Shown here piece by piece: positions 37,102 through 45,953 of a DNA stretch of 64,000 bases; position 1 is the first letter of the stretch, and each line of letters starts with the position of its first letter. Below the pieces are notes generated by a model. The model ran no database searches. It saw nothing but the letters and a program-made list of their open reading frames with translations, and had not been told where the DNA came from. This DNA comes from Salipaludibacillus agaradhaerens (lineage in GTDB: Bacteria > Bacillota > Bacilli > Bacillales > Salisediminibacteriaceae), in NCBI RefSeq assembly GCF_002019735.1, contig NZ_KV917378.1:1576869-1640868 (forward strand), given 5' to 3'. A program made the position numbers and the translations under genes.

Positions 37102-37135
37102 AAGTGGCCTGACCCTATATCAATGTTAGTGATTT

Positions 37136-37172
37136 AATCAAAACCACCCGTGTTGGTGGTTTTGATTTTCTA
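37136..37172 (+). terminator. Terminator after the TraB lipoprotein
   Basis: AATCAAAACCACC and GGTGGTTTTGATT form a perfect 13-bp stem around CGTGTT, followed by TTCTATTT. Confidence 0.93.
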
Positions 37173-37249
37173 TTTAAGACCCATGCCTCTTTGACAGGGG
37201 CAGTTCATTATTTCTCGAGCTTATTATTAACTAATGATATCTCCCTAGC

Positions 37250-38085
37250 ATTGCATAAAAATGTCATCATTTTCTGTTTAGAGCCAAAGGCCCGATTAAA
37301 GGTGGATTTTGCCGGGTTACCATCTGACTTATCCATTATAAATTTTCTTTGTACAACATAACTTTAATGAACAAAAAAGACACGTGACATCCTAATAGGG
37401 AAGGGGTGTCCTTAATAAAAACCTCGTTTTACGCCCCTTTTTTATCACAGATAACCGTCTAACAATCAATAGGATAAGAGCGAAAACGCCCACTGAATTG
37501 AAGGTTCGTTTTATAAACTTGTTCCCCTCTTTATTTAGATTAAGAAGCTTGTCAATAATCGAGTCATTAGTGAGAGTAAAATAAGCGGATATTTTCCGGT
37601 TAAATGCAGAAGAGAGCTCATCTTTAGGAATATAGGGGAAAATTTTCCGATTATGCAAAGCAAAACGAGCCATTTTCTGATTTTCCGAGGCAATAGGCGG
37701 AATATCTCCATCTATTTAAGCTATTGTCAATGCTAAATGACTCATTAAGAGAAATTTCTCCTTCTATTTCTCAGATCGGACTCTTAACCTGATACCTCAG
37801 CCGATACGAGTGAATCGGCACGATCCCAGATACGGAAATCAGCCTCTTTTAAAGCACTTTTTTCACCGTTTTGTCACTTAGCTTTAAATGCTTCTGGCGT
37901 TCTATAAGGGATATGATTTCTCCTTTTCGAATGGCTAGCCGCTGCACTTCCTTTTCTACTAAAGATAGACTGGTGTGGTCACATTCATCTCCCAACCATC
38001 AAGCAATCGGCCAATCACTTGCTGAATTTCTCTTAAACTTTGTCCTATAAAAAGCGGATCACGATCCATCCGTCAATCACAAACT
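37250..38085. repeat. Large interspersed repeat, copy L2
   Basis: About 830 bp, the second copy of the element at 26149-26870. It is longer and less decayed near its right end: on the minus strand one frame reads DPLFIGQSLREIQQVIGRLL and, after a frameshift, EVQRLAIRKGEIISLIERQK followed by HLKLSDKTVKKVL and a stop. This is coding remnant of an unrecognised protein. Relative to L1 it carries mobile repeat copy F. The remainder up to 38461 has no gene; a GACTAG/CTAGTC hairpin with a T run sits at about 38228-38262. Confidence 0.75.
37446..37508 (-). repeat. Structured mobile repeat, copy F (short), nested in L2
   Basis: A 63-bp remnant with both ends kept (CACAGATAACCGTC at one side, AATTGAAGGTTCG at the other). 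TTTTAT flanks it on both sides (37440-37445, 37509-37514), while L1 has a single uninterrupted TTTTTTATAAAC at the matching place: an insertion with a 6-bp target duplication. Confidence 0.8.
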
Positions 38086-38461
38086 GGCCGTTACAGACTG
38101 TCAGGAACCCCCCATCTTATATATAGTCTTTAAAGGAACTAGATGTATTTTTAAAGTGAATATGTATGATTTAAAGTGGCTATGTTGAAAGCGTAGGTCA
38201 ATTAGTTGTTAATATATAGAACAAAAGACTAGCACATAACGGCTAGTCTCGACATTTTTTTCGGGCGGAGTGAACTCGTTTCAGTAAGCTGAAACATCGA
38301 GGACTCAGATTGTGTCTCGACGCCACCTGTTTGAACGCTCCCACTTACGCTACCGTTGTAGTGGCGGTCTATAACCCTTAAAACGAGGATTAAAGTCATA
38401 TAGATCATTAGAAGCCACTTTACCCGTTCGCTTTTATGCTATTATTTAAAATAGCTGTTAA

Positions 38462-39067
38462 TTAGGGTCGATCTATTTCAAAAATAGCTCCGAGAGAGGC
38501 GTATTGCTTACCTCCTAAACGTGAAACAGGCTTTAGTTTAGCTGTGTCTACCGTGTTATCATCAGTAAGAATCTCATCATCCACATCATAACCAACAATC
38601 TCTCCAATGATCACATCCGTTACTGCCTCTTGCCCTTCGAAAGTAAGGTGTTTCTCTAAACGGCATTCGAGCCGAATCCGACTTTCTTTTAGCGACGGCA
38701 CAGCTACACGACGGCTGTTTACCTCCGTTAAACCTGTCTTTAATACTTCGCTCTCATTTGCCGGTAGGTTAGCCGCTGTTTCATTGGCAACACCTACATT
38801 GTCTTCATCAATCACATGAACGACAAATTCACCTGTTTCAGTAATATTCCTCGCTGTATCTTTTAATTTTCCTTCTCTTCTTCCAATAGACACTGACAGT
38901 AATGGCGGATCTGCTGAGATCATGTTAAAATAACTAAACGGAGCTGCATTTAAAACACGCTGTGACGATTGCGACGTAATCCATGCGATCGGGCGTGGTG
39001 TAACAGCAGATGTCAAGAAATGATAATTCTCTTTCTTGGACCACTGAGCGGGATCAATATAAGCCAT
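38462..39067 (-). CDS. Flavin reductase-like (FMN-binding split barrel) protein
   Basis: A 201-aa FMN-binding protein of the flavin reductase-like family. The typical start YHFLTSAVTPRPIAWITSQS and the FMN-site segment NAAPFSYFNMISADPPLLSVSIG (about 40-62) are clear, as is DTARNITETGEFVVHVI. It lies 6 bases after mhqD on the same strand and is therefore in the same operon, which suggests a role in quinone or aromatic-electrophile detoxification. The exact substrate is not visible. AAAGGAG precedes the ATG. Confidence 0.88.
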   Translation of the reverse strand: MAYIDPAQWSKKENYHFLTSAVTPRPIAWITSQSSQRVLNAAPFSYFNMISADPPLLSVSIGRREGKLKDTARNITETGEFVVHVIDEDNVGVANETAANLPANESEVLKTGLTEVNSRRVAVPSLKESRIRLECRLEKHLTFEGQEAVTDVIIGEIVGYDVDDEILTDDNTVDTAKLKPVSRLGGKQYASLGAIFEIDRP

Positions 39068-39073
39068 AAGCTG

Positions 39074-39682
39074 TTATTCTCCTTTAATGGCGTGATCATA
39101 CCATGCTTTTGCTTCTGTTATCTCATCTCTCGTGAGCTGGTGCCCTTGATTTGCCCAATATAAATTAACAGAGGCACCTGCCTTTTCAAGGTTGTCGTAA
39201 AGCTCCTTCGTTTCTTCCGGTGGACAAATAGGATCATTCGCCCCTGCCCCAATAAAAACAGGTAGTTTCGTCATGCTAGGTAAGTCAATCCCCCGTCTCG
39301 GCACCATTGGATGCAAAAGAACAGCGCCCTGAAGCGGTTTGTCATAATGATAGAGTAAACTTCCGGCAATGTTAGCCCCGTTTGAATAGCCAACAGCAAT
39401 CATTTGTTTTTTGTCGACGTTATAATCCGTCGCTGCTTTATCGATAAAGTCATACAATTCCTTCGTCCTGAAAACTAAATCCTCTTCATCAAACACACCT
39501 TCACGTAATCTGCGAAAAAAGCGATTCATCCCATTCTCGTCAACATTACCTCGAACACTCAACACAGACGCATCCGGATCAATCATATCAGCTATCGGAA
39601 CTAAATCGTGCTCATCTCCACCAGTCCCATGTAATAAAAGTAACGTTCGCTCACTCGTCCCTTTATTGAAAATATGCTTCAT
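39074..39682 (-). CDS. mhqD: Carboxylesterase/phospholipase family hydrolase MhqD
   Basis: A 202-aa alpha/beta hydrolase of the phospholipase/carboxylesterase family. It shows LLLLHGTGGDEHDL (oxyanion region), the nucleophile elbow VGYSNGANIAG (Ser about 113), AGANDPICPP (Asp) and NQGHQLT (His). Length and sequence pattern fit B. subtilis MhqD, a member of the MhqR regulon induced by methylhydroquinone, catechol and diamide. The gene leads an operon with a flavin reductase and has a promoter overlapped by a 31-bp dyad, as expected for control by a MarR-type redox regulator. GGGAG precedes the ATG. Confidence 0.88.
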   Translation of the reverse strand: MKHIFNKGTSERTLLLLHGTGGDEHDLVPIADMIDPDASVLSVRGNVDENGMNRFFRRLREGVFDEEDLVFRTKELYDFIDKAATDYNVDKKQMIAVGYSNGANIAGSLLYHYDKPLQGAVLLHPMVPRRGIDLPSMTKLPVFIGAGANDPICPPEETKELYDNLEKAGASVNLYWANQGHQLTRDEITEAKAWYDHAIKGE

Positions 39683-39775
39683 TTTTAAACACGCTCCCTT
39701 TAATATGCTTTCAAAATTTTATTATGACCTACTGATAGCTTTCTATTTCACCAAACCTATAAGCCACTCTAACTA

Positions 39776-39806
39776 ACTATAATAAAGTAATTTACTTCAT
39801 TATAGT
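39776..39806. promoter_or_regulatory. 31-bp operator dyad at the mhqD promoter
   Basis: ACTATAAT (39776-39783) mirrors ATTATAGT (39799-39806) and AAGTAA (39785-39790) mirrors TTACTT (39792-39797), all about one centre at 39791 with a single mismatch. The dyad covers the -10 of the mhqD promoter. MarR/DUF24-type quinone sensors (YodB, CatR, MhqR) bind dyads of this size; which one is inference. Confidence 0.8.
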
Positions 39807-39827
39807 AGTTTCCCTATCACTTATCAA
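39799..39827 (-). promoter_or_regulatory. Promoter of the mhqD-flavin reductase operon
   Basis: On the minus strand TTGATA (39822-39827) and a perfect TATAAT (39799-39804) are 17 bases apart. The -10 lies within the operator dyad. Confidence 0.8.
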
Positions 39828-40012
39828 ATGAATCACTTTTTTTTCTAACATATGGGATCGTATTTTCAAAGTATAAAAACCCGATAATTTCATGTACACT
39901 ATTAAAAGACATGATCACTTTAATAGACAATCATTTAATGGCAAATAGTATTTAATCACCTATTTGTCTTACTCATAATGTCAGGAAAATGACTTGTTTT
40001 GGAGGAATGACA

Positions 40013-42148
40013 ATGCTGCTAGAAGCACAACAGCGTTTAAAAGAACATTTCGGCTACGATCATTTTAGATCGGGCCAAAAACACATACTTGAAAATATTT
40101 TTGCCGGCAACAACACGATGGGAGTCATGCCTACCGGAGGCGGAAAATCAATCTGTTATCAAATACCTTCACTTCTGTTTAAAGGAGTCACACTCGTCAT
40201 TTCACCCCTCATCTCACTAATGAAAGATCAGGTAGACGAGCTCCAGGAGGTCGGAATTGAAGCGACCTATATTAATAGTTCTTTGCAATACGAAGACGTT
40301 AACGAGCGAATTAACGGGATACGCCAAGGGAAATACAAGCTTGTGTATATCGCCCCTGAACGATTAGAGTCAGGCCAATTTTTAGCTATGCTGCGCACAT
40401 TACCTGTCTCCTTATTAGCGATTGATGAAGCCCACTGCTTATCACAATGGGGTCATGATTTTAGACCGAGCTATCTAAAAATCCCTGAACTAATTCATCA
40501 ATTAAACGGTACACCAACTGTACTCGCATTGACAGCAACCGCTACGCCTGAAGTCACAAAGGACATTTCAACTTCACTTCATGTGGCTGATCATCATGTC
40601 GTCCAGACCGGATTTGCTAGAGAAAATTTATCCTTCCATGTCATTAAAGGCATAGACAAAGATAGCTATATTAAAGACTATATCCAACAAAACAAAACGA
40701 GTGCAGGTATTATTTACGCTGCCACCCGTAAAGAAGTTGACAAGCTTCATCAACAGCTCAGCCGCGCAGGTGTTGCTGTCGGAAAATATCACGGTGGGAT
40801 GTCTGCCGAAGAACGCCAGCACATGCAAGAAGCATTCGTTTATGACAACACCCGGGTGATGGTTGCGACGAATGCCTTTGGAATGGGAATTAACAAATCC
40901 AATGTTCGTTTCGTCATACACGCACAAATGCCAAGGAACATTGAAAGCTACTATCAAGAGGCAGGACGCGCTGGTCGAGATGGGGAACCAAGTGAGTGTC
41001 TCCTTTTGTTCAGTCCGCAGGATATTCGTATTCAACAATTTCTCATTGATCAATCTTTAATGGAAGACGAACGGAAGGAACAGGAATACGGAAAGCTACA
41101 AGCAATGGTTAATTATTGCCACACGGAAAATTGTTTACAATCATATATCCTTCATTATTTTGGTGATAGCGATGCCGCTCCTTGTGGTCAATGCTCCGAA
41201 TGTGTGGATAACCGTGAAACCGTCGATGTAACGCGAGAGGCTCAAATGGTGTTTTCTTGCATCAAGCGTATGAATGAACGATTTGGTAAAACGATGGTTG
41301 CCCAAGTTCTCGTAGGATCAGCTAACAAAAAAGTAAAAGACTTCTCGCTACACACATTATCAACATACGGGCTCATGAAGGACCGGACACAAAAAGATGT
41401 GAGCCAATTCATTGATTATTTAACAGCGTCTCAGTTTTTAAAAATGAGTGGTGGCGCTTATCCTGTTCTTCAATTGACTGAGCATGCCGTTCCAGTGTTA
41501 AAAGGAGAAACACCTGTGACTAAAAAAGAAATACGGCAGCCTGTGTCAGTGGATACGAAAACACATCCGCTCTTCCATACATTGCGCGAACTGCGGCTTG
41601 CACTGGCAAAAGAGCACAATGTTGCACCGTATATGATTTTCTCCGATAAAACGCTCAACGATATGTGCGCTCAGCTCCCTGAAACTGCAGCCCAACTGCT
41701 TGACGTTAAAGGCGTTGGGAAGATGAAAGTAGACAGTTACGGTGAGCCTTTTCTTCAAGCTATTCAAGACTATGTGGCAGCCCACCCTGACGAAAAAGAA
41801 AACACTTTTAGTGGAAGTGGGGACGGGGTTGGTACGATTAAAGATAAGACACCGAGTTTTGAAAAAACAATCAGCCTTTTTAAAAACGGTCATACAGTTG
41901 AGGAGATTGCCGAATTACGTCATATAAAAGAAACAACTGCAAAAAGTCACCTTTTACAAGCTGCTGAAGAAGGCTACGATGTAGATTTTTCTTCTCTCGT
42001 AGAAACGGAACATCTCCAATTGATCGAAGAGGCTGTAGATCGCATCGGCCTTGAAGATGGCCTAAAGCCTCTAAAAGAAGCTCTTCCAGAAGAAATCGAT
42101 TATTTTACATTAAAAGTATATATTCAAGAGTATCTCATCCACTCTTAA
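40013..42148 (+). CDS. recQ: RecQ-family DNA helicase with C-terminal HTH domain
   Basis: A 711-aa 3'-5' DNA helicase. Motor motifs: FRSGQKHILENI (motif 0), MPTGGGKS (Walker A, about 42-49), LLAIDEAHCLSQWGHDFR, LTATATPEV, and in domain 2 YHGGMSAEERQ and YYQEAGRAGRDGEPS. The RQC zinc cysteines are in YCHTENCLQSYI and PCGQCSEC. An HRDC domain follows (about 510-590), and then a helix-turn-helix tail (about 605-711: FKNGHTVEEIAELRHIKETT) of the type seen in YpbB. It is longer than B. subtilis RecQ (591 aa). GGAGG precedes the ATG at 40013; upstream in-frame residues are not conserved. Confidence 0.93.
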   Translation: MLLEAQQRLKEHFGYDHFRSGQKHILENIFAGNNTMGVMPTGGGKSICYQIPSLLFKGVTLVISPLISLMKDQVDELQEVGIEATYINSSLQYEDVNERINGIRQGKYKLVYIAPERLESGQFLAMLRTLPVSLLAIDEAHCLSQWGHDFRPSYLKIPELIHQLNGTPTVLALTATATPEVTKDISTSLHVADHHVVQTGFARENLSFHVIKGIDKDSYIKDYIQQNKTSAGIIYAATRKEVDKLHQQLSRAGVAVGKYHGGMSAEERQHMQEAFVYDNTRVMVATNAFGMGINKSNVRFVIHAQMPRNIESYYQEAGRAGRDGEPSECLLLFSPQDIRIQQFLIDQSLMEDERKEQEYGKLQAMVNYCHTENCLQSYILHYFGDSDAAPCGQCSECVDNRETVDVTREAQMVFSCIKRMNERFGKTMVAQVLVGSANKKVKDFSLHTLSTYGLMKDRTQKDVSQFIDYLTASQFLKMSGGAYPVLQLTEHAVPVLKGETPVTKKEIRQPVSVDTKTHPLFHTLRELRLALAKEHNVAPYMIFSDKTLNDMCAQLPETAAQLLDVKGVGKMKVDSYGEPFLQAIQDYVAAHPDEKENTFSGSGDGVGTIKDKTPSFEKTISLFKNGHTVEEIAELRHIKETTAKSHLLQAAEEGYDVDFSSLVETEHLQLIEEAVDRIGLEDGLKPLKEALPEEIDYFTLKVYIQEYLIHS

Positions 42149-42225
42149 GATAGAAGCATAGATTATGTCATTATCAAATCCAATCGGCGACTAAGTTAAT
42201 GCCGATTGGATTTTTGTATAAACAG

Positions 42226-43323
42226 CTATTTTAGACAGCCATCTTCCTGAAAAAGCGGCTCTTGATAGTGAAAATTAGGTGATACAAGCTCGTCTTTGTA
42301 GTCTTGATGAAAAATATGGGTCGTAGCTGGAGATAGAGGTGGTATGAGCCAGCTCCATGTTCCTGTAAGGGGTCTACCGCTCGCTTTCTCACGCTTTTCA
42401 AATTGCTTGAACTGCTCAGCAGCCGTGTGATGATCGACGATACTGACACCTTTTTTTTGAAAGGAATGCAGCACGGCACGATTTAACTCTACTAATGCTT
42501 TGTCTTTCCATAACGATGAAGCCTTTGTCATATCAAACTCTAATTTCTCAGCCACGATAGGTAATAAATTATATCTTTGTTCATCAGCAAAGTTCCTCGC
42601 GCCGATTTCAGTCCCCATATACCAGCCGTTGAATGGCACTGTTGGATATTCGATCCCACCAATTTCAACCATCATGTCAGTAATAGCTGGCACGGCGTAC
42701 CATTCTAACTGTAAGTCATTTAATTTATCTGTATCCGGGTGACTAATCGGCACTCGAAGTACCTCGTCCTCAGACAAATCACGCCATCTCACACTGCCAT
42801 CACCCAATTTAATCACCAGTGGCAGAACATCAAAAGCTGATCCCTCTCCACGCCATCCTAGTGATTCGCATAAAGCTGTGAATGACTGCGACGCTGGATC
42901 ACCTATTATATGTGGTCCGGCCTCATAACCTGCATAACGAACAAGCTGATGGTTGAGTATTCTCACAGGCTCTTCACCGTGTTTTCTTGGTGCAAAAAAG
43001 GTCATCATTGGTTTGATTTTACCACCGTTAGTTGCTAAGTGTAGATGTGTCGTTAATTCGTTAAAAACCGCTTCTTCGTCAGTACACAAACGGGCATCAC
43101 GTACAGTAAGTGTATGCCAAAACAGACGACCGATACACTTATTAGCGTTTCGCCACGCCATTTTAGCCCCATGCTCTAGCTCTGTAAACGTATGTTCATA
43201 AAAATTCGTCTCTTGAATGTCTTGTTTTATCGTCATAAGACGCTCTTCTATTTTGTCCTCCATTCCTAACTCTTGATAGCATGTCCGAACAAACGCTTCC
43301 GCTTTTTTGAATAAATTTGTCAT
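42226..43323 (-). CDS. nos: Bacterial nitric oxide synthase oxygenase
   Basis: A 365-aa haem enzyme producing NO and citrulline from arginine using reductases from elsewhere in the cell. The haem-ligating cysteine is in WRNANKCIGRLFWHTL (about 55-70) and the substrate-binding glutamate in NGWYMGTEIGARNF (about 235-248). There is no reductase domain, as in other Gram-positive forms (B. subtilis 363 aa). In Bacillus, NO protects against oxidative stress and antibiotics. The ATG at 43323 has GAGGG 5 bases upstream; a GTG at 43335 overlaps that site. Divergent from the TPP-controlled thi operon. Confidence 0.95.
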   Translation of the reverse strand: MTNLFKKAEAFVRTCYQELGMEDKIEERLMTIKQDIQETNFYEHTFTELEHGAKMAWRNANKCIGRLFWHTLTVRDARLCTDEEAVFNELTTHLHLATNGGKIKPMMTFFAPRKHGEEPVRILNHQLVRYAGYEAGPHIIGDPASQSFTALCESLGWRGEGSAFDVLPLVIKLGDGSVRWRDLSEDEVLRVPISHPDTDKLNDLQLEWYAVPAITDMMVEIGGIEYPTVPFNGWYMGTEIGARNFADEQRYNLLPIVAEKLEFDMTKASSLWKDKALVELNRAVLHSFQKKGVSIVDHHTAAEQFKQFEKREKASGRPLTGTWSWLIPPLSPATTHIFHQDYKDELVSPNFHYQEPLFQEDGCLK

Positions 43324-43359
43324 GATTGCCCTCACTTTTGTTATACTTTCTCAATTTTT

Positions 43360-43389
43360 TTGTTCCTCTAATTATTATTATGATAGTAT
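43360..43389 (+). promoter_or_regulatory. Candidate promoter of the thiMDE leader
   Basis: TTGTTC (43360-43365) and TAGTAT (43384-43389) are 18 bases apart, about 30 bases before the TPP aptamer. Matched by eye. Confidence 0.5.
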
Positions 43390-43417
43390 AGAGATGATAG
43401 AAAAAACAATAGTTTAA

Positions 43418-43505
43418 CCACTAGGGGTGCCTTCGGGCTGAGATAAGCGATTGCTTAATCCCTTTGAACCTGATCTGGAACAGCATGCCAGCGTAGGAAA
43501 GTGGA
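43418..43505 (+). promoter_or_regulatory. TPP riboswitch (THI box)
   Basis: The thiamine pyrophosphate aptamer is complete: CTAGGGGTGCC, GGGCTGAGAT, CCCTTTGAACCTGATCTGG and GCCAGCGTAGGAAAGTGG in order. The terminator at 43519-43546 follows at once, so TPP binding should stop transcription before thiM. Confidence 0.97.
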
Positions 43506-43518
43506 ACGACTCTTTTCA

Positions 43519-43546
43519 CCTTTCGTTCTGCGCGAACGGTTTTTTA
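43519..43546 (+). terminator. Riboswitch terminator before thiM
   Basis: CGTTC and GAACG pair around TGCGC, extended by ACC/GGT, followed by TTTTTT. Confidence 0.8.
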
Positions 43547-43595
43547 TGTTTCATTTTACTTCTAAAAGATGTAAAATAAGGAAAGGGGTTAGAAG

Positions 43596-44393
43596 ATGTT
43601 ACCTGTTAATGAATTACGAAACATTATTCAAGAAAAATCTCCGCTTATCCACAACATTACAAATGTGGTGGTAACAAATTTCACAGCAAATGGCCTTTAT
43701 GCCCTCGGTGCCAGTCCTGTTATGGCATATGCTGAAGAAGAAGTAGCCGATATGGCCAGTGTGTCACAAGCGTTAGTCATTAATATTGGCACGTTAACTA
43801 AACCGGTTGTTAATGCCATGCTACTTGCTGGTAAAGCAGCAAATAAAGCGGGCGTTCCTATTATCCTTGATCCAGTAGGTGCTGGGGCGACACCTTATCG
43901 AACAGAAACGGTCCAACGATTATTAAACGAGCTTGATATTACGCTTATACGGGGTAATGCTAGCGAAATTGCTAACCTTTCAGACGAGAATGTCAAAATG
44001 AAAGGCGTCGATTCTACTGCTGAAGTAACTGATGCGGCTGAGATTGCAAAAAATGTTGCATTAAAATGGAAAACCGTGACGGCACTTACCGGAAAAACAG
44101 ATGTCATTACCGATGGTCACATAACGTACACCGTTGAAAATGGTCATGCTCTTCAATCCAAAATTACGGGAGCTGGTTGTTTATTAAGTGCTGTCACAGG
44201 TGCTTTTATCGCTGTCCATGATAATGTCGTCGAAGCTGCCGCCGCTGCCATTGGCTTTTATGGGGTAGCCGCTGAACATGCTGCAACACGTCGTGACAAT
44301 ATGGGGCCTGGCCATTTTCAAATGCACTTTCTCGACGCCCTTTATGACTTAAAACCAGAAGATATTGAGCAACTCATCTCGATTCATTCTTAG
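43596..44393 (+). CDS. thiM: Hydroxyethylthiazole kinase ThiM
   Basis: A 265-aa ribokinase-fold enzyme that phosphorylates 4-methyl-5-hydroxyethylthiazole with ATP, a salvage step of thiamine synthesis. Family segments are SPLIHNITNVVVTNFTANGL (about 15-34), GASPVMAYAEEEV, DPVGAGATPYRTE, IRGNASEIANL and the anion hole ITGAGCLLSAVTGAF (about 190-204, with the catalytic Cys region). AAGGGG precedes the ATG by about 8 bases. First gene of a TPP-controlled thiM-thiD-thiE operon. Confidence 0.97.
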   Translation: MLPVNELRNIIQEKSPLIHNITNVVVTNFTANGLYALGASPVMAYAEEEVADMASVSQALVINIGTLTKPVVNAMLLAGKAANKAGVPIILDPVGAGATPYRTETVQRLLNELDITLIRGNASEIANLSDENVKMKGVDSTAEVTDAAEIAKNVALKWKTVTALTGKTDVITDGHITYTVENGHALQSKITGAGCLLSAVTGAFIAVHDNVVEAAAAAIGFYGVAAEHAATRRDNMGPGHFQMHFLDALYDLKPEDIEQLISIHS

Positions 44394-44405
44394 GAGGACA
44401 ACATA

Positions 44406-45236
44406 ATGTTACCTAAAGCTCTTACGATTGCCGGCTCTGATAGCGGAGGCGGAGCGGGTATTCAAGCGGACCTTAAAACCTTTCAGGAACTTGACGTGTT
44501 TGGTATGAGTGCGATTACTGCCATTACCGCACAAAACAGTCAAGGTGTCAGCGGGGTGTATCCTGTCCCACCCGAAGGTATCTCGCAACAGATTACAGCT
44601 GTGGCGGATGATATTGGTGCTGATGCGGTTAAAACCGGCATGTTATTTGACGAACCGACGATTAAAATCGTTGCTGAAAAAGCCGCTAATTATAATTGGA
44701 CAAATTTAGTTATTGATCCTGTCATGGTATCTACATCAGGAGCGAAACTTCTCCAAGACGATGCCATTGAGGCACTTAAAACACAACTATTTCCGTTAGC
44801 AACAATTATTACGCCAAACATTCCTGAAGCTTCAGAAATTACTGGTCGCTCCTTAACCACTTTGGAACAACGAAAAGAAGCAGCCAGAATGATGTACGAG
44901 ATGGGAGCTCGTGCCGTATTAATTAAAGGCGGTCATCATCTTGATGAAACTAAAATTGTTGACCTCTTGTATGATGGAACGACTTATGTTTACTTATCAG
45001 TTCCACGACTCAACACCCGTCATACCCACGGGACTGGCTGTACATATGCCGCCGCAATTACAGCTCATTTAGCTAAAGGTCTCCCTTTAATAGACGCTGT
45101 TAAAGAAGCGAAGACATTTATCCATGTAGCGATTAAACATGGTTTTGCTGTTGGCAAAGGGCCTGGCCCGACGAATCACGCTGCCCCACGTTTCTACAAT
45201 GAACCATTACATGAATTGGAGGTGATCACTGAATGA
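44406..45236 (+). CDS. thiD: Hydroxymethylpyrimidine (phospho)kinase ThiD
   Basis: A 276-aa ribokinase-fold enzyme that phosphorylates 4-amino-5-hydroxymethyl-2-methylpyrimidine twice. Signatures are TIAGSDSGGGAGIQADLKTF (about 7-26), ITAQNSQGVSGVY, VMVSTSGAKLL, TPNIPEASEITG, and the catalytic loop THGTGCTYAAAITAHLAKG (about 207-225). It starts 12 bases after thiM with an AGGAGG site. Its last four bases overlap the thiE start (ATGA), which implies translational coupling. Confidence 0.97.
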   Translation: MLPKALTIAGSDSGGGAGIQADLKTFQELDVFGMSAITAITAQNSQGVSGVYPVPPEGISQQITAVADDIGADAVKTGMLFDEPTIKIVAEKAANYNWTNLVIDPVMVSTSGAKLLQDDAIEALKTQLFPLATIITPNIPEASEITGRSLTTLEQRKEAARMMYEMGARAVLIKGGHHLDETKIVDLLYDGTTYVYLSVPRLNTRHTHGTGCTYAAAITAHLAKGLPLIDAVKEAKTFIHVAIKHGFAVGKGPGPTNHAAPRFYNEPLHELEVITE

Positions 45237-45895
45237 GCGTGTACACACAAGATGACGTCAATTCTCGCTTACGTCTTTATTTCATTTGCGGTAGCACGAA
45301 TGTGAATCGTCCACTTCCAACAATTTTACGAGAAGCGATTTCAGGTGGTATTACAATGTTTCAATTTCGCGAAAAAGGTACAAACAGTCTGACTGGGGAC
45401 AAAAAACTGGCATTAGCCTGTGAATTACAAGCGATTTGCCAAGAACATCACATCCCCTTTATTATTAATGACGATGTAGCATTGGCTATTAAGCTTAATG
45501 CAGATGGCATCCATGTGGGACAAGGTGATGAAAGCGCCGCTTCCGTTCGAGAGAAAATTGGGAGAGACAAGATTCTTGGTGTATCTGCCAACACGTTAGC
45601 CGATGCAAAACAAGCCATAAAAGACGGGGCAACCTATATTGGGACTGGTCCTATGTATGAGACCTCTTCAAAAGATGATGCAGATGACGTATGTGGACCT
45701 GAGAGAATTAAAGAATTCCGGCAAAGAGGGTTGACTATTCCTATCGTTGCCATAGGTGGCATCACAGCTGATAACACTCCTCCTATACTAGCAGCAGGTG
45801 CCAACGGCGTGTCTGTCATTTCGGCCATAGCCGGGGCATCCTCACCAGCTGAAGCTGCCGCTAGATTCAACAAAGCAATTGTTAACAAATTTTAA
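45233..45895 (+). CDS. thiE: Thiamine phosphate synthase ThiE
   Basis: A 220-aa TIM-barrel enzyme joining hydroxymethylpyrimidine diphosphate with thiazole phosphate to give thiamine monophosphate. Seen are FQFREKGTNSLTGDKK (about 43-58), the pyrimidine site FIINDDVALAIKLNADGIHV, GQGDESA, GTGPMYETSSKDD and the phosphate loop AIGGITADN / GANGVSVISAI. GGAGGTG lies just before its overlapping start codon in thiD. Last gene of the operon; no thiazole synthesis genes are seen, so the cluster serves salvage. Confidence 0.97.
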   Translation: MSVYTQDDVNSRLRLYFICGSTNVNRPLPTILREAISGGITMFQFREKGTNSLTGDKKLALACELQAICQEHHIPFIINDDVALAIKLNADGIHVGQGDESAASVREKIGRDKILGVSANTLADAKQAIKDGATYIGTGPMYETSSKDDADDVCGPERIKEFRQRGLTIPIVAIGGITADNTPPILAAGANGVSVISAIAGASSPAEAAARFNKAIVNKF

Positions 45896-45953
45896 TACTA
45901 CCAAAAGTTTCGTGTGAAAACATATCATTAAACAACGTTAGGAGGGGATTTTA

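Noticed and set aside
37392-37673. 93-codon minus frame
   Set aside because: Crosses large repeat L2 and the inserted repeat copy F; part of decayed repeat DNA.
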